Shown one piece after another: positions 1-8,630 of a DNA stretch of 37,919 nucleotides. Location of the stretch: positions 1 to 37,919 of the forward strand of contig JAFGSQ010000014.1 of the NCBI GenBank assembly GCA_016934535.1. Reading direction: 5' to 3'. The notes below the pieces were generated by a model that was given only the letters and a program-made list of their open reading frames with translations, ran no database searches and was not told the origin of the DNA. The translations under genes and the position numbers were made by a program. Source of the stretch: a candidate division WOR-3 bacterium. GTDB taxonomy: Bacteria; SDB-A. How positions within the stretch are numbered: position 1 is the stretch's first letter; the number at the start of each line of letters is the position of its first letter.

Positions 1-851
1 GTTGAGAATTCTGTCTCTTCAGATTCCGGTTCTTCGACCGCTGCTAACACAGTTTTTTCGGCAATATCCTGCGGTTCTTCTTCCTTCGTATCCAAAGAAA
101 CATATTCAAGGCACTTGTCACACCAATATCTTCCGTATTCTTCAATAATCCTCAGCTTCGTACCACAGGCGGGGCATGAAACCTCGGCTTTTTTTCCCGT
201 TTCGGCGGCATAGGTTTCAGAAGAAATATCAGGTTTTGCTTTATCCGTTATGTATTCGAGACATTTGTCGCACCACATTTTTCCGTATTCTTCTATAAAC
301 CTCAGAGAAGAACCGCAATTGGGGCATCTCGATTCATCCGCCGCTTCATTTTGATAGTCTTGGCCCGCGACCAGGTTTTCTTCCTCTTCAGTGACGGCGT
401 TTATTGTCGTGTGCGGAACATCGGCTTCGTCTTGAATTTCGTTTACGGTATGATTTTCGGTATAAACCGATTTTTCAGATTTTCCGAAATTTTCGGGCAT
501 GTATTCCGCGCACATGTCGCACCAATATCTTTCGTACTCTTCAAAATACTGCAGGTCGTAATTGCATACCGGGCATTTAAGTTTTTTTTCAACGACTTCA
601 ATTTCTTCCTGAAGTGGGGTTTCTTCAGACGCGACTTCAGTGATTTCTTCGAGTATGGCCGCTTCGAGTTCTTTTCCGAAGCCAATTTCCATATATTTTG
701 CACATTTATCACACCAGAATCTGTCATAAGGTTCGATATATCTCAAACTTCCACCGCAGTCCGTGCATTTGAAGTCTTGTTTTACGGGATCTCCCGAATT
801 GGTGTCGTCAATATTTTTATCGTCAAAAGGTATATCAGATTCACCGAACAT
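1..851 (-). CDS. Tandem zinc-ribbon protein, N-terminal part (runs off window)
   Basis: The reading frame is open from ATG at 851 to the window edge (283 codons seen, no stop). GGAGG lies six bases upstream of the ATG. The protein has four near-identical zinc-ribbon units with cysteines at 29/32/47/50, 93/96/111/114, 176/179/194/197 and 226/229/244/247. Each follows the pattern CxxCG-x-LR-x-IEEYxRxWCDxCxEY. The units are joined by 25-60 residue Glu-rich linkers that look disordered. The regular CxxC-x14-CxxC spacing predicts four structural zinc sites. No catalytic domain is visible in this part. The family and role are not recognised; nucleic-acid or protein binding is only inferred. The C-terminus lies outside the window. 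Confidence 0.85.
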   Translation of the reverse strand, partial: MFGESDIPFDDKNIDDTNSGDPVKQDFKCTDCGGSLRYIEPYDRFWCDKCAKYMEIGFGKELEAAILEEITEVASEETPLQEEIEVVEKKLKCPVCNYDLQYFEEYERYWCDMCAEYMPENFGKSEKSVYTENHTVNEIQDEADVPHTTINAVTEEEENLVAGQDYQNEAADESRCPNCGSSLRFIEEYGKMWCDKCLEYITDKAKPDISSETYAAETGKKAEVSCPACGTKLRIIEEYGRYWCDKCLEYVSLDTKEEEPQDIAEKTVLAAVEEPESEETEFS

Positions 852-885
852 CTATACCTCCGTCAAGGTAGGAATAACGTTTCAA

Positions 886-914
886 TTGCATATTTTTAAT
901 TATTAATATATACT
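886..914 (+). promoter_or_regulatory. Sigma70-like promoter for the dapH operon
   Basis: TTGCAT (886-891) is followed after 17 bases by TATACT (909-914), giving a leader of about 24 bases before dapH. It overlaps the divergent minus-strand promoter. Confidence 0.5.
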
Positions 915-934
915 GACGTCAATTTAATTGTCAA
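905..934 (-). promoter_or_regulatory. Sigma70-like promoter for the zinc-ribbon gene
   Basis: On the minus strand, TTGACA (934-929) is followed after 18 bases by TATATT (910-905), about 55 bases before the zinc-ribbon start codon. It interleaves with the dapH promoter on the other strand. Confidence 0.5.
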
Positions 935-944
935 GAAAATAACC

Positions 945-1643
945 ATGAACACTGAAGAGATAATAAGATATATATCTGAAAATCCTAAAAAAACCCCTGC
1001 CAAAGCCTACGTCAGGGGATTCGTTACTGATCCTGAAAACGGAAGTATCAAAATTTTCGGTGAAGGCAATTTCTGGATTTTGATTGGAGACAACAATGAA
1101 GTCGTCAAAATTTTGAACGATAACAAAAACACTGTAATTGACAGCTATATCGAGATTTCCGCCAGAAACTCAGCCGTACCACTTGTCGATTTGACTAAAT
1201 TCAATGCCAGAATCGAACCGGGAGCGATAATAAGGGAATTGACTGACATCGGAGACCAGGCAGTGATAATGATGGGCGCGGTGATAAACATCGGAGCCTC
1301 GATAGGCTGTAAAACCATGATAGACATGAACGCGGTTATAGGGGCAAGAGCCGTCATCGGCCGGGACTGCCACATCGGCGCCGGAGCAGTCATAGCCGGT
1401 GTCATTGAACCTCCATCCTCAAAATCTGTCGTCATAAGAGACAACGTTCTCGTGGGTGCCAACGCTGTTATCCTGGAAGGGATAGAGGTCGGAGAAAAAG
1501 CCATAGTCGCCGCGGGCGCAGTCGTTATAGACAACATCCCTCCGAACGAAGTATGGGCCGGTGTTCCCGCGAGATTTGTCAAAACTGTTGACGCCAAAAC
1601 AATAGAGAAATCCAGGATAGTCGATGCTCTGAGAAATCTCTGA
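945..1643 (+). CDS. dapH: Tetrahydrodipicolinate N-acetyltransferase
   Basis: The 232-residue protein makes N-acetyl-2-amino-6-oxopimelate from tetrahydrodipicolinate and acetyl-CoA, in the acetylated branch of the DAP/lysine pathway. The N-terminal region (residues about 1-75) matches the DapH N-terminal domain (EEIIRYIS, KTPAKAYVRG). The rest is a left-handed beta-helix of hexapeptide repeats (about 90-200) ending in the usual NEVWAGVPARFVK. The length fits DapH (about 235) rather than the longer succinylating DapD. There is no clear Shine-Dalgarno before the ATG. The next gene, an aminotransferase, begins in the stop codon (TGATG), so the two are probably coupled and act in sequence. Confidence 0.93.
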   Translation: MNTEEIIRYISENPKKTPAKAYVRGFVTDPENGSIKIFGEGNFWILIGDNNEVVKILNDNKNTVIDSYIEISARNSAVPLVDLTKFNARIEPGAIIRELTDIGDQAVIMMGAVINIGASIGCKTMIDMNAVIGARAVIGRDCHIGAGAVIAGVIEPPSSKSVVIRDNVLVGANAVILEGIEVGEKAIVAAGAVVIDNIPPNEVWAGVPARFVKTVDAKTIEKSRIVDALRNL

Positions 1644-2806
1644 TGTCTTTTCTCATCCCGCTTTATAAACCTTTTGACATGAAATTATCTCGTGCCAAGG
1701 GATCTTATGTATTCGACGAAAAAGGGAAAGCCTATCTCGACTCTTTTTCAGGAATCGGCGTCAATATTTTCGGACATTGTGACGAAGGCATAACAAGAGC
1801 GATTACTTCCAAGCTTAAAAAACACAGCCACATATCCAATCTTTTGTATGACGAAGACACCGAAAAAGCCGCCGAAATACTCGCAAAAAAAATTGACGCT
1901 TCTTCAAAAGTAATTTTTTCGAATTCCGGGACGGAAGCGGTCGAAGCGGTTTTGAAAATACTTAAAAAAGATAATCCTGAAAAAATCATTGTTTCTTTCA
2001 CGGGAAGTTTTCACGGAAGAACAACCGGAGGAATGTCTCTGACTGGAATCGAAACTTACCGAATAAAATTCCAGCCCCTTTTACCCGGGATCAAGATACT
2101 GCCTTTCAACGATGCCTCGTCTTTCAAAACATTCACCGCTGAAAACAGAAAAATAATCTCCGGAATTTTTCTCGAACCGGTTCAGGGTTCAGGCGGAATT
2201 ATACCTTTGGAGGACGATTTTGCTTCGGAGATTTCCCGGGCTCAAAATAATTACGGCATAGCTGTAGTTGCTGACGAAATTCAGTGCGGACTTGGCAGAA
2301 CGGGAAAATTTTTCGCTTTCGAGAATTTTCAACTTTCACCCGATATAGTGATTGTGGGAAAAGCTCTGGGAGGCGGATTGCCTTTGGGCGCTGTCATCGC
2401 AAAAGGAAAATTTGCGGAAATATTGAAACCTGGAGACCACGGCTCGACATTCGCTCCAAATCCTGTCGCGATTTCAGCCTGCCTGGAAGTCCTGGGGCGC
2501 TTGAATCAGGACGTTTTAACAAACAACAAAATTAAAGGGAATCATTTTTTCAGATCACTTGGATCAGAGCTCGGGGATAAAGCAGTCATAAGAGGCAGAG
2601 GATTGATGATAGGCGTAGAAACTGGAAAAGACGCGCAAATTGTCAAGGATTACTGTTTTAGAAATAATGTTCTCATCAACGCTTTAGGAAACAGAATCAT
2701 AAGACTTCTTCCTCCGTATATAATAACCGAAAAAGAGATACTCGATATATGTCAGCGCCTGTCAGAAGGGATTGCTTCGGCTCCTCTTTTTCAACTGAAG
2801 TCATGA
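1643..2806 (+). CDS. Class III aminotransferase, probably N-acetyl-DAP / acetylornithine type
   Basis: The 387-residue protein is a PLP-dependent fold-type I, class III (ArgD-like) enzyme. Visible signatures are SNSGTEAVEAVLK (cofactor phosphate site), SFHGRTTG, the VVADEIQCGLGRTG stretch with the PLP-contacting Asp, and GKALGGGLPLGAV with the Schiff-base Lys. Its ATG overlaps the dapH stop by one base. The next step after DapH is transamination of the N-acetyl keto acid, so N-acetyl-LL-diaminopimelate aminotransferase is the favoured role. Acetylornithine aminotransferase activity is equally compatible with the sequence, and in some bacteria one enzyme does both. No arginine genes are adjacent. 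Confidence 0.85.
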   Translation: MSFLIPLYKPFDMKLSRAKGSYVFDEKGKAYLDSFSGIGVNIFGHCDEGITRAITSKLKKHSHISNLLYDEDTEKAAEILAKKIDASSKVIFSNSGTEAVEAVLKILKKDNPEKIIVSFTGSFHGRTTGGMSLTGIETYRIKFQPLLPGIKILPFNDASSFKTFTAENRKIISGIFLEPVQGSGGIIPLEDDFASEISRAQNNYGIAVVADEIQCGLGRTGKFFAFENFQLSPDIVIVGKALGGGLPLGAVIAKGKFAEILKPGDHGSTFAPNPVAISACLEVLGRLNQDVLTNNKIKGNHFFRSLGSELGDKAVIRGRGLMIGVETGKDAQIVKDYCFRNNVLINALGNRIIRLLPPYIITEKEILDICQRLSEGIASAPLFQLKS

Positions 2807-4107
2807 AAAAAATTCAAGATCCGAGAGAACTGGCTCTCTGTTTCCTGAAAGAGTCATCCACGCAGAATATAGGCAAAAGAATGCAGACAAGTAAAAACCT
2901 TTCTTCTCTTGAAAAAAGAGACTCCTCATTTTGCAATAACCTTGTTCACGAGACTCTGCGGAATCTACTGTTCATAGACTCTTCACTGTCGAAACATGTT
3001 TCAGGCCTGACAAAACTCCCCGAGGACATCGCCTGGATATTAAGAATCGGAACCGCACAGTTGTTTTACTTCACTTCGGTTCCCGATTACGCTGCCATTG
3101 ACACTTCCGTTGAACTTGCAAAAAAATACGGCAATAAAAGATTTTCGGGGCTTGTCAATGCAGTCCTCAGAAAAGTTTCACTTGAAGAAAGGCGTGCTCC
3201 TTCGGGAAAATATCCAGCGTCCCTCTCCATAAAGCACTCAGTCCCGCAATGGCTGATAGAAAAGTGGTCAAAGAATTTCGGCAAAAAAAGAACTGTCGGC
3301 ATCTTGGAATTCTTCTTTGACAAACGGCCCATATGCTTCAGAACGGTGATTCCCTCCGGCAGAGAGAGCCTAATAGCCGAGATCAACGGAGAAGGATTTA
3401 AAACTGAAAATTCCGTTTATTCTGAAAGCGCTTTCTACTCATCTTCTTCTTTGATTTCGAGCCGTTTTTTCAGCGAGGGACAAATTACTGTTCAGGATGA
3501 AAGCTCAATTCTGACCGGGGAGATTTACGATATACCCGATACCGATGTCTGCATAGATCTTTGCGCGGCGCCAGGAGGAAAAACCCTTATATTAGCCAAA
3601 AAATCCTCTTTTACCGTCGCGTGTGACATAAAACTGTCAAAAATGAAAATGATAACGGAAAACAAGACCAGACTGGGTCTTTCAAATCATATTTCAATGT
3701 GCGTGTCGGATGCCTTGTTTCCGCCGTTTTCAGAATGCTCGGCCGATTTGGTGATCGCCGACGTCCCATGCAGCGGAACAGGCACTCTTCATAAAAACCC
3801 TGATTTGAAACTCAAACTGAAAAAAAACTATATCGAATCCAAAACTTTGCTTCAATTAAAAATACTGAAAAAAGGTTCTGAACTGGTTAAAAAAGGAGGA
3901 TTCATCCTTTACTCGACCTGTTCGATTGAAAAAGAAGAAAATTCCGGCGTCGTTTTATCTTTTTTAAAAGATCACAAAAATTTCAAAACTGTTTATCCAA
4001 AGCCTGGCTATGAATCCTTTACAGACAAAAACGGCTTTGCCTGTTTTTTCCCCGATCTTCACCGCATGGGAGGCGCCTTCGCCGCTCTTTTGAAAAAAAT
4101 AAACTGA
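2803..4107 (+). CDS. rsmB: 16S rRNA cytosine-C5 methyltransferase RsmB
   Basis: The 434-residue enzyme should methylate C967 of 16S rRNA using SAM. Residues about 1-140 form the NusB-like RNA-binding domain typical of RsmB. The Rossmann methyltransferase domain follows, with SAM motif DLCAAPGGKT near residue 250, the PCSG loop with Cys323, and the catalytic TCS with Cys373. I chose ATG 2803 because it overlaps the aminotransferase stop as ATGA and gives the family-like N-terminus KKIQDPRELALCFL. An in-frame ATG at 2749 would add 18 unrelated residues inside the upstream gene. It is transcribed with the DAP genes without an obvious functional link. Confidence 0.93.
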   Translation: MKKIQDPRELALCFLKESSTQNIGKRMQTSKNLSSLEKRDSSFCNNLVHETLRNLLFIDSSLSKHVSGLTKLPEDIAWILRIGTAQLFYFTSVPDYAAIDTSVELAKKYGNKRFSGLVNAVLRKVSLEERRAPSGKYPASLSIKHSVPQWLIEKWSKNFGKKRTVGILEFFFDKRPICFRTVIPSGRESLIAEINGEGFKTENSVYSESAFYSSSSLISSRFFSEGQITVQDESSILTGEIYDIPDTDVCIDLCAAPGGKTLILAKKSSFTVACDIKLSKMKMITENKTRLGLSNHISMCVSDALFPPFSECSADLVIADVPCSGTGTLHKNPDLKLKLKKNYIESKTLLQLKILKKGSELVKKGGFILYSTCSIEKEENSGVVLSFLKDHKNFKTVYPKPGYESFTDKNGFACFFPDLHRMGGAFAALLKKIN

Positions 4108-4110
4108 ACG

Positions 4111-4139
4111 TTGACTTTTGAATGCAGTAATATTTAACT
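4111..4139 (+). promoter_or_regulatory. Possible promoter for ahcY
   Basis: TTGACT (4111-4116) is followed after 17 bases by a weak -10, TTAACT (4134-4139), in the 51-base gap before ahcY. The -10 matches only half the consensus. Confidence 0.3.
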
Positions 4140-4158
4140 TTCATAAAAAGGAGAATCC

Positions 4159-5568
4159 ATGAAACACGACGAAGTTAAATTCAAGATAGCAGACCCTTCG
4201 CTGGCCACCTGGGGCAGAAAAGAAATATATTTGGCAGAAAAGGAAATGCCGGGCTTGATGGCATTGAGGCAAAAATACGGTCCTGCAAAACCCCTTTCCG
4301 GAGCAAAGATATCCGGTTCACTTCACATGACTCTTCAAACAGCTGTCTTGATCGAAACTCTAATCGAATTAGGCGCCGACGTGAGATGGGCCAGTTGTAA
4401 CATCTTTTCGACACAGGATCATGCCGCGGCTGCTGTCGCCGCAAAAGGCGTTCCGGTTTTTGCCTGGAAGGGAGAAACTCTTGAAGAATACTGGTGGTGC
4501 ACGGAACGCGCGCTTTCATTTCCTGACAAAGCGTCCCCTGACCTGATAATAGATGACGGTGGCGACGCCACCCTGATGATCCATCTCGGTTACAATGCCG
4601 AAAATGATCCCGGCATACTCGATGAAAAGTCTCAATCCGACGACGAAAAGCGGCTAAAAGAACGCCTGAAAATCATACTTAAAGAGGATCCCGAAAAATG
4701 GCACAGAACAGCCTCTTCGGTCAAGGGGGTGTCGGAAGAGACGACGACCGGAGTTCAGAGACTTTACAAAATGCATAAAGAAAACAAACTGCTGTTCCCG
4801 GCCATCAACGTCAACGACTCGGTCACAAAATCCAAATTCGACAATATTTACGGATGCCGGGAATCGCTCGTAGACGGAATAAAACGCGCGACGGGTGTTA
4901 TGATTGCAGGGAAAACAGCAGTAGTCTGCGGATACGGAGACGTGGGAAAAGGCTCGGCGAAAGCTTTAAAAAACTATTGCGCCAAAGTCTTCGTCACTGA
5001 AATCGATCCCATATGTGCTCTGCAGGCGGCCATGGAAGGTTTCGAAGTAAAAACCCTGGAAGAAGTCATATCCCGAGCTGACATTATAGTCAGCGCGACA
5101 GGTAACAGGGACGTAATAACCCTGGAGCATATGCTTGCCATGAAAGACCACGTTATCGTATGCAACATAGGTCACTTCGACAATGAGATCCAGGTCGGCA
5201 GACTCATCTCTTTCAACGGTATCAAAAGGACGACTGTAAAACCTCAGGTTGACCTTTTTACTTTTCCCGACGGGCATTCTATAATACTCCTCGCCGAAGG
5301 GCGACTTGTCAATCTCGGATGCGCCGCCGGACATCCTTCTTTCGTCATGAGCAATTCATTCGCCAATCAGATTCTGGCGCAAATTGAACTTTACACGAAA
5401 AAACATTCAACTGGTGTATTCGTACTCCCCAAAAAACTGGACGAGGAAGTTGCGAGGCTTCACCTTGAAAACCTGGGCGTCTCTTTGACCGAGCTGACCC
5501 CGGAACAGGCGTCTTATATTGGAGTTTCGACGGATGGCCCATTCAAACCTGAAAGTTACCGCTACTGA
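4159..5568 (+). CDS. ahcY: S-adenosylhomocysteine hydrolase
   Basis: The 469-residue NAD-dependent cytosolic enzyme splits S-adenosylhomocysteine into adenosine and homocysteine. This relieves product inhibition of SAM methyltransferases; three predicted ones (RsmB, the SpoU enzyme and a degenerate one) lie in this window. Visible motifs are the substrate-site stretch [13 protein letters not shown], the NAD-binding [13 protein letters not shown], the conserved NIGHFDNEI and the family's C-terminal KPESYRY tail that closes the cofactor site. An insertion around residues 150-190 is typical of the longer bacterial form. AAGGAG precedes the ATG by six bases. The gene has its own 51-base upstream gap, so it may be expressed separately from rsmB. 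Confidence 0.97.
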   Translation: MKHDEVKFKIADPSLATWGRKEIYLAEKEMPGLMALRQKYGPAKPLSGAKISGSLHMTLQTAVLIETLIELGADVRWASCNIFSTQDHAAAAVAAKGVPVFAWKGETLEEYWWCTERALSFPDKASPDLIIDDGGDATLMIHLGYNAENDPGILDEKSQSDDEKRLKERLKIILKEDPEKWHRTASSVKGVSEETTTGVQRLYKMHKENKLLFPAINVNDSVTKSKFDNIYGCRESLVDGIKRATGVMIAGKTAVVCGYGDVGKGSAKALKNYCAKVFVTEIDPICALQAAMEGFEVKTLEEVISRADIIVSATGNRDVITLEHMLAMKDHVIVCNIGHFDNEIQVGRLISFNGIKRTTVKPQVDLFTFPDGHSIILLAEGRLVNLGCAAGHPSFVMSNSFANQILAQIELYTKKHSTGVFVLPKKLDEEVARLHLENLGVSLTELTPEQASYIGVSTDGPFKPESYRY

Positions 5569-5580
5569 GAAAAACGACAG

Positions 5581-5594
5581 TTAATCCGGATTAA
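5581..5594. repeat. Perfect 14-bp palindrome before the GH18-like gene
   Basis: TTAATCCGGATTAA is an exact inverted repeat ending two bases before the GTG start codon. Its GGA is also the only Shine-Dalgarno-like element there. It could be an operator half-site pair or a small translational hairpin. Confidence 0.5.
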
Positions 5595-5596
5595 TA

Positions 5597-6595
5597 GTGA
5601 AAAAACGCCTAAAATCAAAATTAAAACTGTTTTTTGCCGTGACACTTCTTTCTTCAGTTGCCGCGGTGTCATCTTTCTGGTTTTTTTTTCACGGCAAGAC
5701 TTTTAAACTTTCCGGAAAAGAGAACGGAATTTGGCTGGCTCATCATTGGGTCGAAAACAAACCGGACGAAATGAAAATCAAGAATCTGGCTGAAAATCTT
5801 AAAAATTCCGGCGTGATGCACGTTTTCCAGCACGCCGGGCCTCTGGACTCAACCGGCAGGATTCATCCTTCCAAATACGCCTATTCCCTTGAATTCATTT
5901 ATTTACTTAAAAAACATCATCCTGAAATAATATCAGTACAAGCCTGGATCGGTCAGATCGAGAAAAGAGGGGGAGGCACGCTCGACATCACTTCTGTCGA
6001 AATAAGAAGAAACATCGCAAGGACCGCTTCAGAGTTAATCAATGCGGGTTTCGACGGAATACACATCGACATAGAACCGATTTTCGACGGTGACTCTTCT
6101 TTTTTACTGCTTCTGGACGAAATAAGAGAAACTCTCGGCGGCAGAATTCTAATAACCTGCGCTACGCCTAAAATCTCTCTGGGAAAACTTTTCGGGGAAA
6201 GCTTGAAATTGTTTTTTTCCGTAAAAGGTTTGTGGAGCGAAGAGTATTACAGGAACATCTCCGAAAAAAGCGATTTCACAGTCGCCATGCTCTATGACAC
6301 GCGAATAAAGAATCCCCAGATTTACACCCTTTTCATATCTCTAGAAGTGGAAAAACTTACAAAAACTGTAAAAAAACCGATCATGATCGGAATACCAAGT
6401 TACGAAGATATAAAACCTTCTTTCAATCCTGAAATCGAAAACGTTGGATCCGCTCTCGACGCAGTCTTTACAGGTCTTAAATACTGTGACAGAAGCAAGT
6501 ACCGGGGATTTTCCATATACGCCGACTGGACAATGGATGAGGAAGAATGGAACATAATTAAAGAACACGTCGAATCGGAGAAACTGTATGAATGA
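5597..6595 (+). CDS. Membrane-anchored GH18-like TIM-barrel protein
   Basis: The 332-residue protein starts at GTG. It has a Lys/Arg-rich N-terminus and a hydrophobic segment (residues about 11-31) that is a signal anchor or signal peptide, so the body is extracytoplasmic. The stretch GFDGIHIDIEP (Asp153, His156, Asp158, Glu160) resembles the glycoside hydrolase 18 DGxDxDxE signature. The last Asp and catalytic Glu are kept, but the second Asp is replaced by His. The family position is therefore uncertain: a GH18-like carbohydrate-active enzyme or a non-catalytic relative. A perfect palindrome sits just before the start. The gene overlaps the following methyltransferase by eight bases, so the two are probably co-translated. 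Confidence 0.7.
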   Translation: MKKRLKSKLKLFFAVTLLSSVAAVSSFWFFFHGKTFKLSGKENGIWLAHHWVENKPDEMKIKNLAENLKNSGVMHVFQHAGPLDSTGRIHPSKYAYSLEFIYLLKKHHPEIISVQAWIGQIEKRGGGTLDITSVEIRRNIARTASELINAGFDGIHIDIEPIFDGDSSFLLLLDEIRETLGGRILITCATPKISLGKLFGESLKLFFSVKGLWSEEYYRNISEKSDFTVAMLYDTRIKNPQIYTLFISLEVEKLTKTVKKPIMIGIPSYEDIKPSFNPEIENVGSALDAVFTGLKYCDRSKYRGFSIYADWTMDEEEWNIIKEHVESEKLYE

Positions 6596-7106
6596 CTTGA
6601 CCGTTAAAAGAGGAGACGGGATCAGAAGAGATCACAAGAGAATAGACTTAACCGTGATACTCGACAACTTAAGAAGCGCGAGAAACGTCGGCGCAATATT
6701 CAGAACTTGCGATGCCGTCGGTGCCGGTGAACTGGTTCTTTGCGGGACTACCGCTATTCCTCCGCACGACGGAATTTCCATGACAGCCATGGGATCTGAA
6801 AATTTCGTCAAATGGTCCTATTCATGTTATACCGTGGAAGCAGTCAGAAAAATGAAACGCGACCAAAGACACATAATAACTCTTGAAACGACGACTTCGA
6901 GCAAATGTCTCTGGGACGCCGATTACCCCGACGGTTCGGTTCTTGTGATCGGCAATGAAGCTCTCGGGATATCGGAAGAGATAATCAAGATGTCAGACGA
7001 AATAATTGACATCCCGATGATGGGATATAAAAACTCGCTCAACGTCGCTTCGGCTTTTTCGGTCATTGCATACGAAATTCTCAGACGCCGCAGAGCGGAA
7101 TTGTGA
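6588..7106 (+). CDS. SpoU/TrmH-family RNA 2'-O-methyltransferase
   Basis: The 172-residue protein is a minimal SPOUT (knotted) methyltransferase. Motif 1 is LDNLRSARNVGAIFRTCDA with the conserved Asn and Arg, motif 2 is VIGNEALGIS, and motif 3 is the SLNVASAFSVIAYEILRR knot helix. It uses SAM to 2'-O-methylate a ribose in tRNA or rRNA; the target cannot be told from sequence. It lacks the L30-like N-terminal domain of RlmB-type members and is closest in size to TrmH/TrmL-like proteins. Its ATG lies eight bases inside the previous gene, with GGAG seven bases upstream. Confidence 0.88.
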   Translation: MNDLTVKRGDGIRRDHKRIDLTVILDNLRSARNVGAIFRTCDAVGAGELVLCGTTAIPPHDGISMTAMGSENFVKWSYSCYTVEAVRKMKRDQRHIITLETTTSSKCLWDADYPDGSVLVIGNEALGISEEIIKMSDEIIDIPMMGYKNSLNVASAFSVIAYEILRRRRAEL

Positions 7107-7121
7107 ATAAAAAGGACCGGT

Positions 7122-7145
7122 CGGATTTTTAACCTGAAAAATCCG
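7122..7145. terminator. Stem-loop between convergent genes
   Basis: CGGATTTTT (7122-7130) pairs perfectly with AAAAATCCG (7137-7145) around a six-base loop, between the SpoU gene and the convergent rqcH. On the minus strand it is followed by a T-rich run. The stem is A/T-rich and overlaps the last codons of rqcH, so this is a moderate call. Confidence 0.45.
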
Positions 7146-8586
7146 GCTTTTCAGACAAAGGTCTGACAAACACGATTTTTTCCCTGTCGAGAACGACAAG
7201 CCCTTTTGGAGATTTCCTCGGTTTCCTTACATATTTCTTAAGAGTGTACTGGACCGGAACCAGAGAAGAAAATCTCGCGGAAGAAAAACCTGCGGCTATG
7301 GATGCTGCAAATTCTATGTCTTTTTTGTGAGCTTCTTTTTTACCCTCCAAAAACAGTATTACGTGAGAACCTTTCGCGTCTTTTACGTGGAAGAACATAT
7401 CCTTTTGGCAGGCTATTTTCATAGTGAGCCTGTCCGCGTCTTCAGCGCTTTTCGAAACGGCAACAAGTTTCCCAGTCGGAGTCGTGAAAGTTCTGTATTT
7501 TGAGAGAGGATCGGCTAATTTTACTTTACTTTTTTCATTTTCCTCTTCAGTATGCAGGGTATCATTTTCTTTTTCCATCTGTTCCCTTATCTCGAAAAGT
7601 TTTTTTTCAACTGCCGCTTTTCTTTTCAGATTTTTCCTGTAAAGAGTGAAAAGATTTTCAATTATTTCACCTTTGTTCCTCCCTGAAAATTTTCTGTAAA
7701 TTTCATTCAATCTTTTGTCTTCGGGAAATATCGAACCGAGCTCTTTTTCATCCGACGATTTAATTTTTTCTCCGAAGAGAAGAATGTTTTCCGGGGGCAC
7801 TATCGCCTCAAGTGATTTTAAGGCGGCTTTTTCGGACTTTTTATACTTGTCAAAAGTTTTTTCAGACCTGGTTTTGTTCTTAACTTCGGAAGAGGTTCCA
7901 GAAATTTCATCAATTATCTTCAACGGGGATGAAACGACTAAATCGTCGGATTTGATGCACGGGATGACATAAAAGCCTTCTTCGTAAGCTATCATGGACA
8001 ACTGCGAGGAATCCAAGATCGTCGGCTTTTCAAGTAAATCTCTTGTTTTTTGCTCCATCTTCATCAGGATTGCCGAGACAGATATCCACTCTTTAAAATT
8101 CCGCGGTTGTATGTCATTTGGAAATGGCGGTTCATAAATGTCTCCAACTCGAAGATTGCGGCGCTCTGAAAGTGATTTCCTGAAATGCCTGACTATCCTC
8201 CCGTCATCACCTTTTGTCAAAAAAGCGTTGGGAAAACCTCCGAAGAACTCAAGCCAGACATTCCATTTCTTTGTTCCTCCGAAACCGCCGTCCGTGGAAA
8301 CTTCAAGGCACAACAGTCTGTCTTTGCCAACCTGACGGGACGAAATGATAGTTCCGTTCTTCAAAGCCTGAAGCCATCCGAAGGCTTTTTCTTTTTTTAA
8401 CTCCGCCGAAGAATCGAACGAACACCAGCAGAATCTCGGAAGAAGAAATACGTCGATAGTTCCTTTTCCGGTTAAAAACGAAATTCCACCTGAAAAAAAG
8501 TCAACTGACTTTATTGTTTCTTCCACATAATGTTCGAGGATTTTCGAAATTAAAAAAAAAGAATATCCGTCACTTTTCAGTTTCAC
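7129..8586 (-). CDS. rqcH: NFACT-family ribosome quality-control factor RqcH
   Basis: The 485-residue protein has an NFACT-N region at the start (SDGYSFFLISKILEHYVEE...), a coiled, Lys/Glu-rich middle (about 255-375) and a C-terminal NFACT-R domain containing FFHVKDAKGSHVILF. In characterised bacteria RqcH binds 50S subunits blocked by peptidyl-tRNA and adds C-terminal alanine tails that mark the chain for degradation. The length is shorter than the Bacillus protein (about 570). The start is GTG at 8586; an in-frame stop lies directly upstream, so no longer form is possible. The gene follows efp by 44 bases on the same strand, placing two factors that deal with stalled ribosomes together. Confidence 0.85.
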   Translation of the reverse strand: MKLKSDGYSFFLISKILEHYVEETIKSVDFFSGGISFLTGKGTIDVFLLPRFCWCSFDSSAELKKEKAFGWLQALKNGTIISSRQVGKDRLLCLEVSTDGGFGGTKKWNVWLEFFGGFPNAFLTKGDDGRIVRHFRKSLSERRNLRVGDIYEPPFPNDIQPRNFKEWISVSAILMKMEQKTRDLLEKPTILDSSQLSMIAYEEGFYVIPCIKSDDLVVSSPLKIIDEISGTSSEVKNKTRSEKTFDKYKKSEKAALKSLEAIVPPENILLFGEKIKSSDEKELGSIFPEDKRLNEIYRKFSGRNKGEIIENLFTLYRKNLKRKAAVEKKLFEIREQMEKENDTLHTEEENEKSKVKLADPLSKYRTFTTPTGKLVAVSKSAEDADRLTMKIACQKDMFFHVKDAKGSHVILFLEGKKEAHKKDIEFAASIAAGFSSARFSSLVPVQYTLKKYVRKPRKSPKGLVVLDREKIVFVRPLSEKPDFSG

Positions 8587-8630
8587 TTAAGCAAATCCGT
8601 ATATTCAGGTGTTAATAATCCAAAGAATAA

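Noticed and set aside
351-899. 182-codon open frame on the plus strand
   Set aside because: It lies opposite the zinc-ribbon gene, is Phe-rich and low in complexity, and has no ribosome site. The minus-strand frame carries the four ordered Cys motifs.
1145-1597. 150-codon open frame on the minus strand
   Set aside because: It mirrors the hexapeptide repeats of dapH, and its repetitive look comes from those repeats.
2749-2803. Longer rsmB start at ATG 2749
   Set aside because: It would add 18 residues within the aminotransferase gene. ATG 2803 forms an ATGA overlap and begins the family-like sequence.
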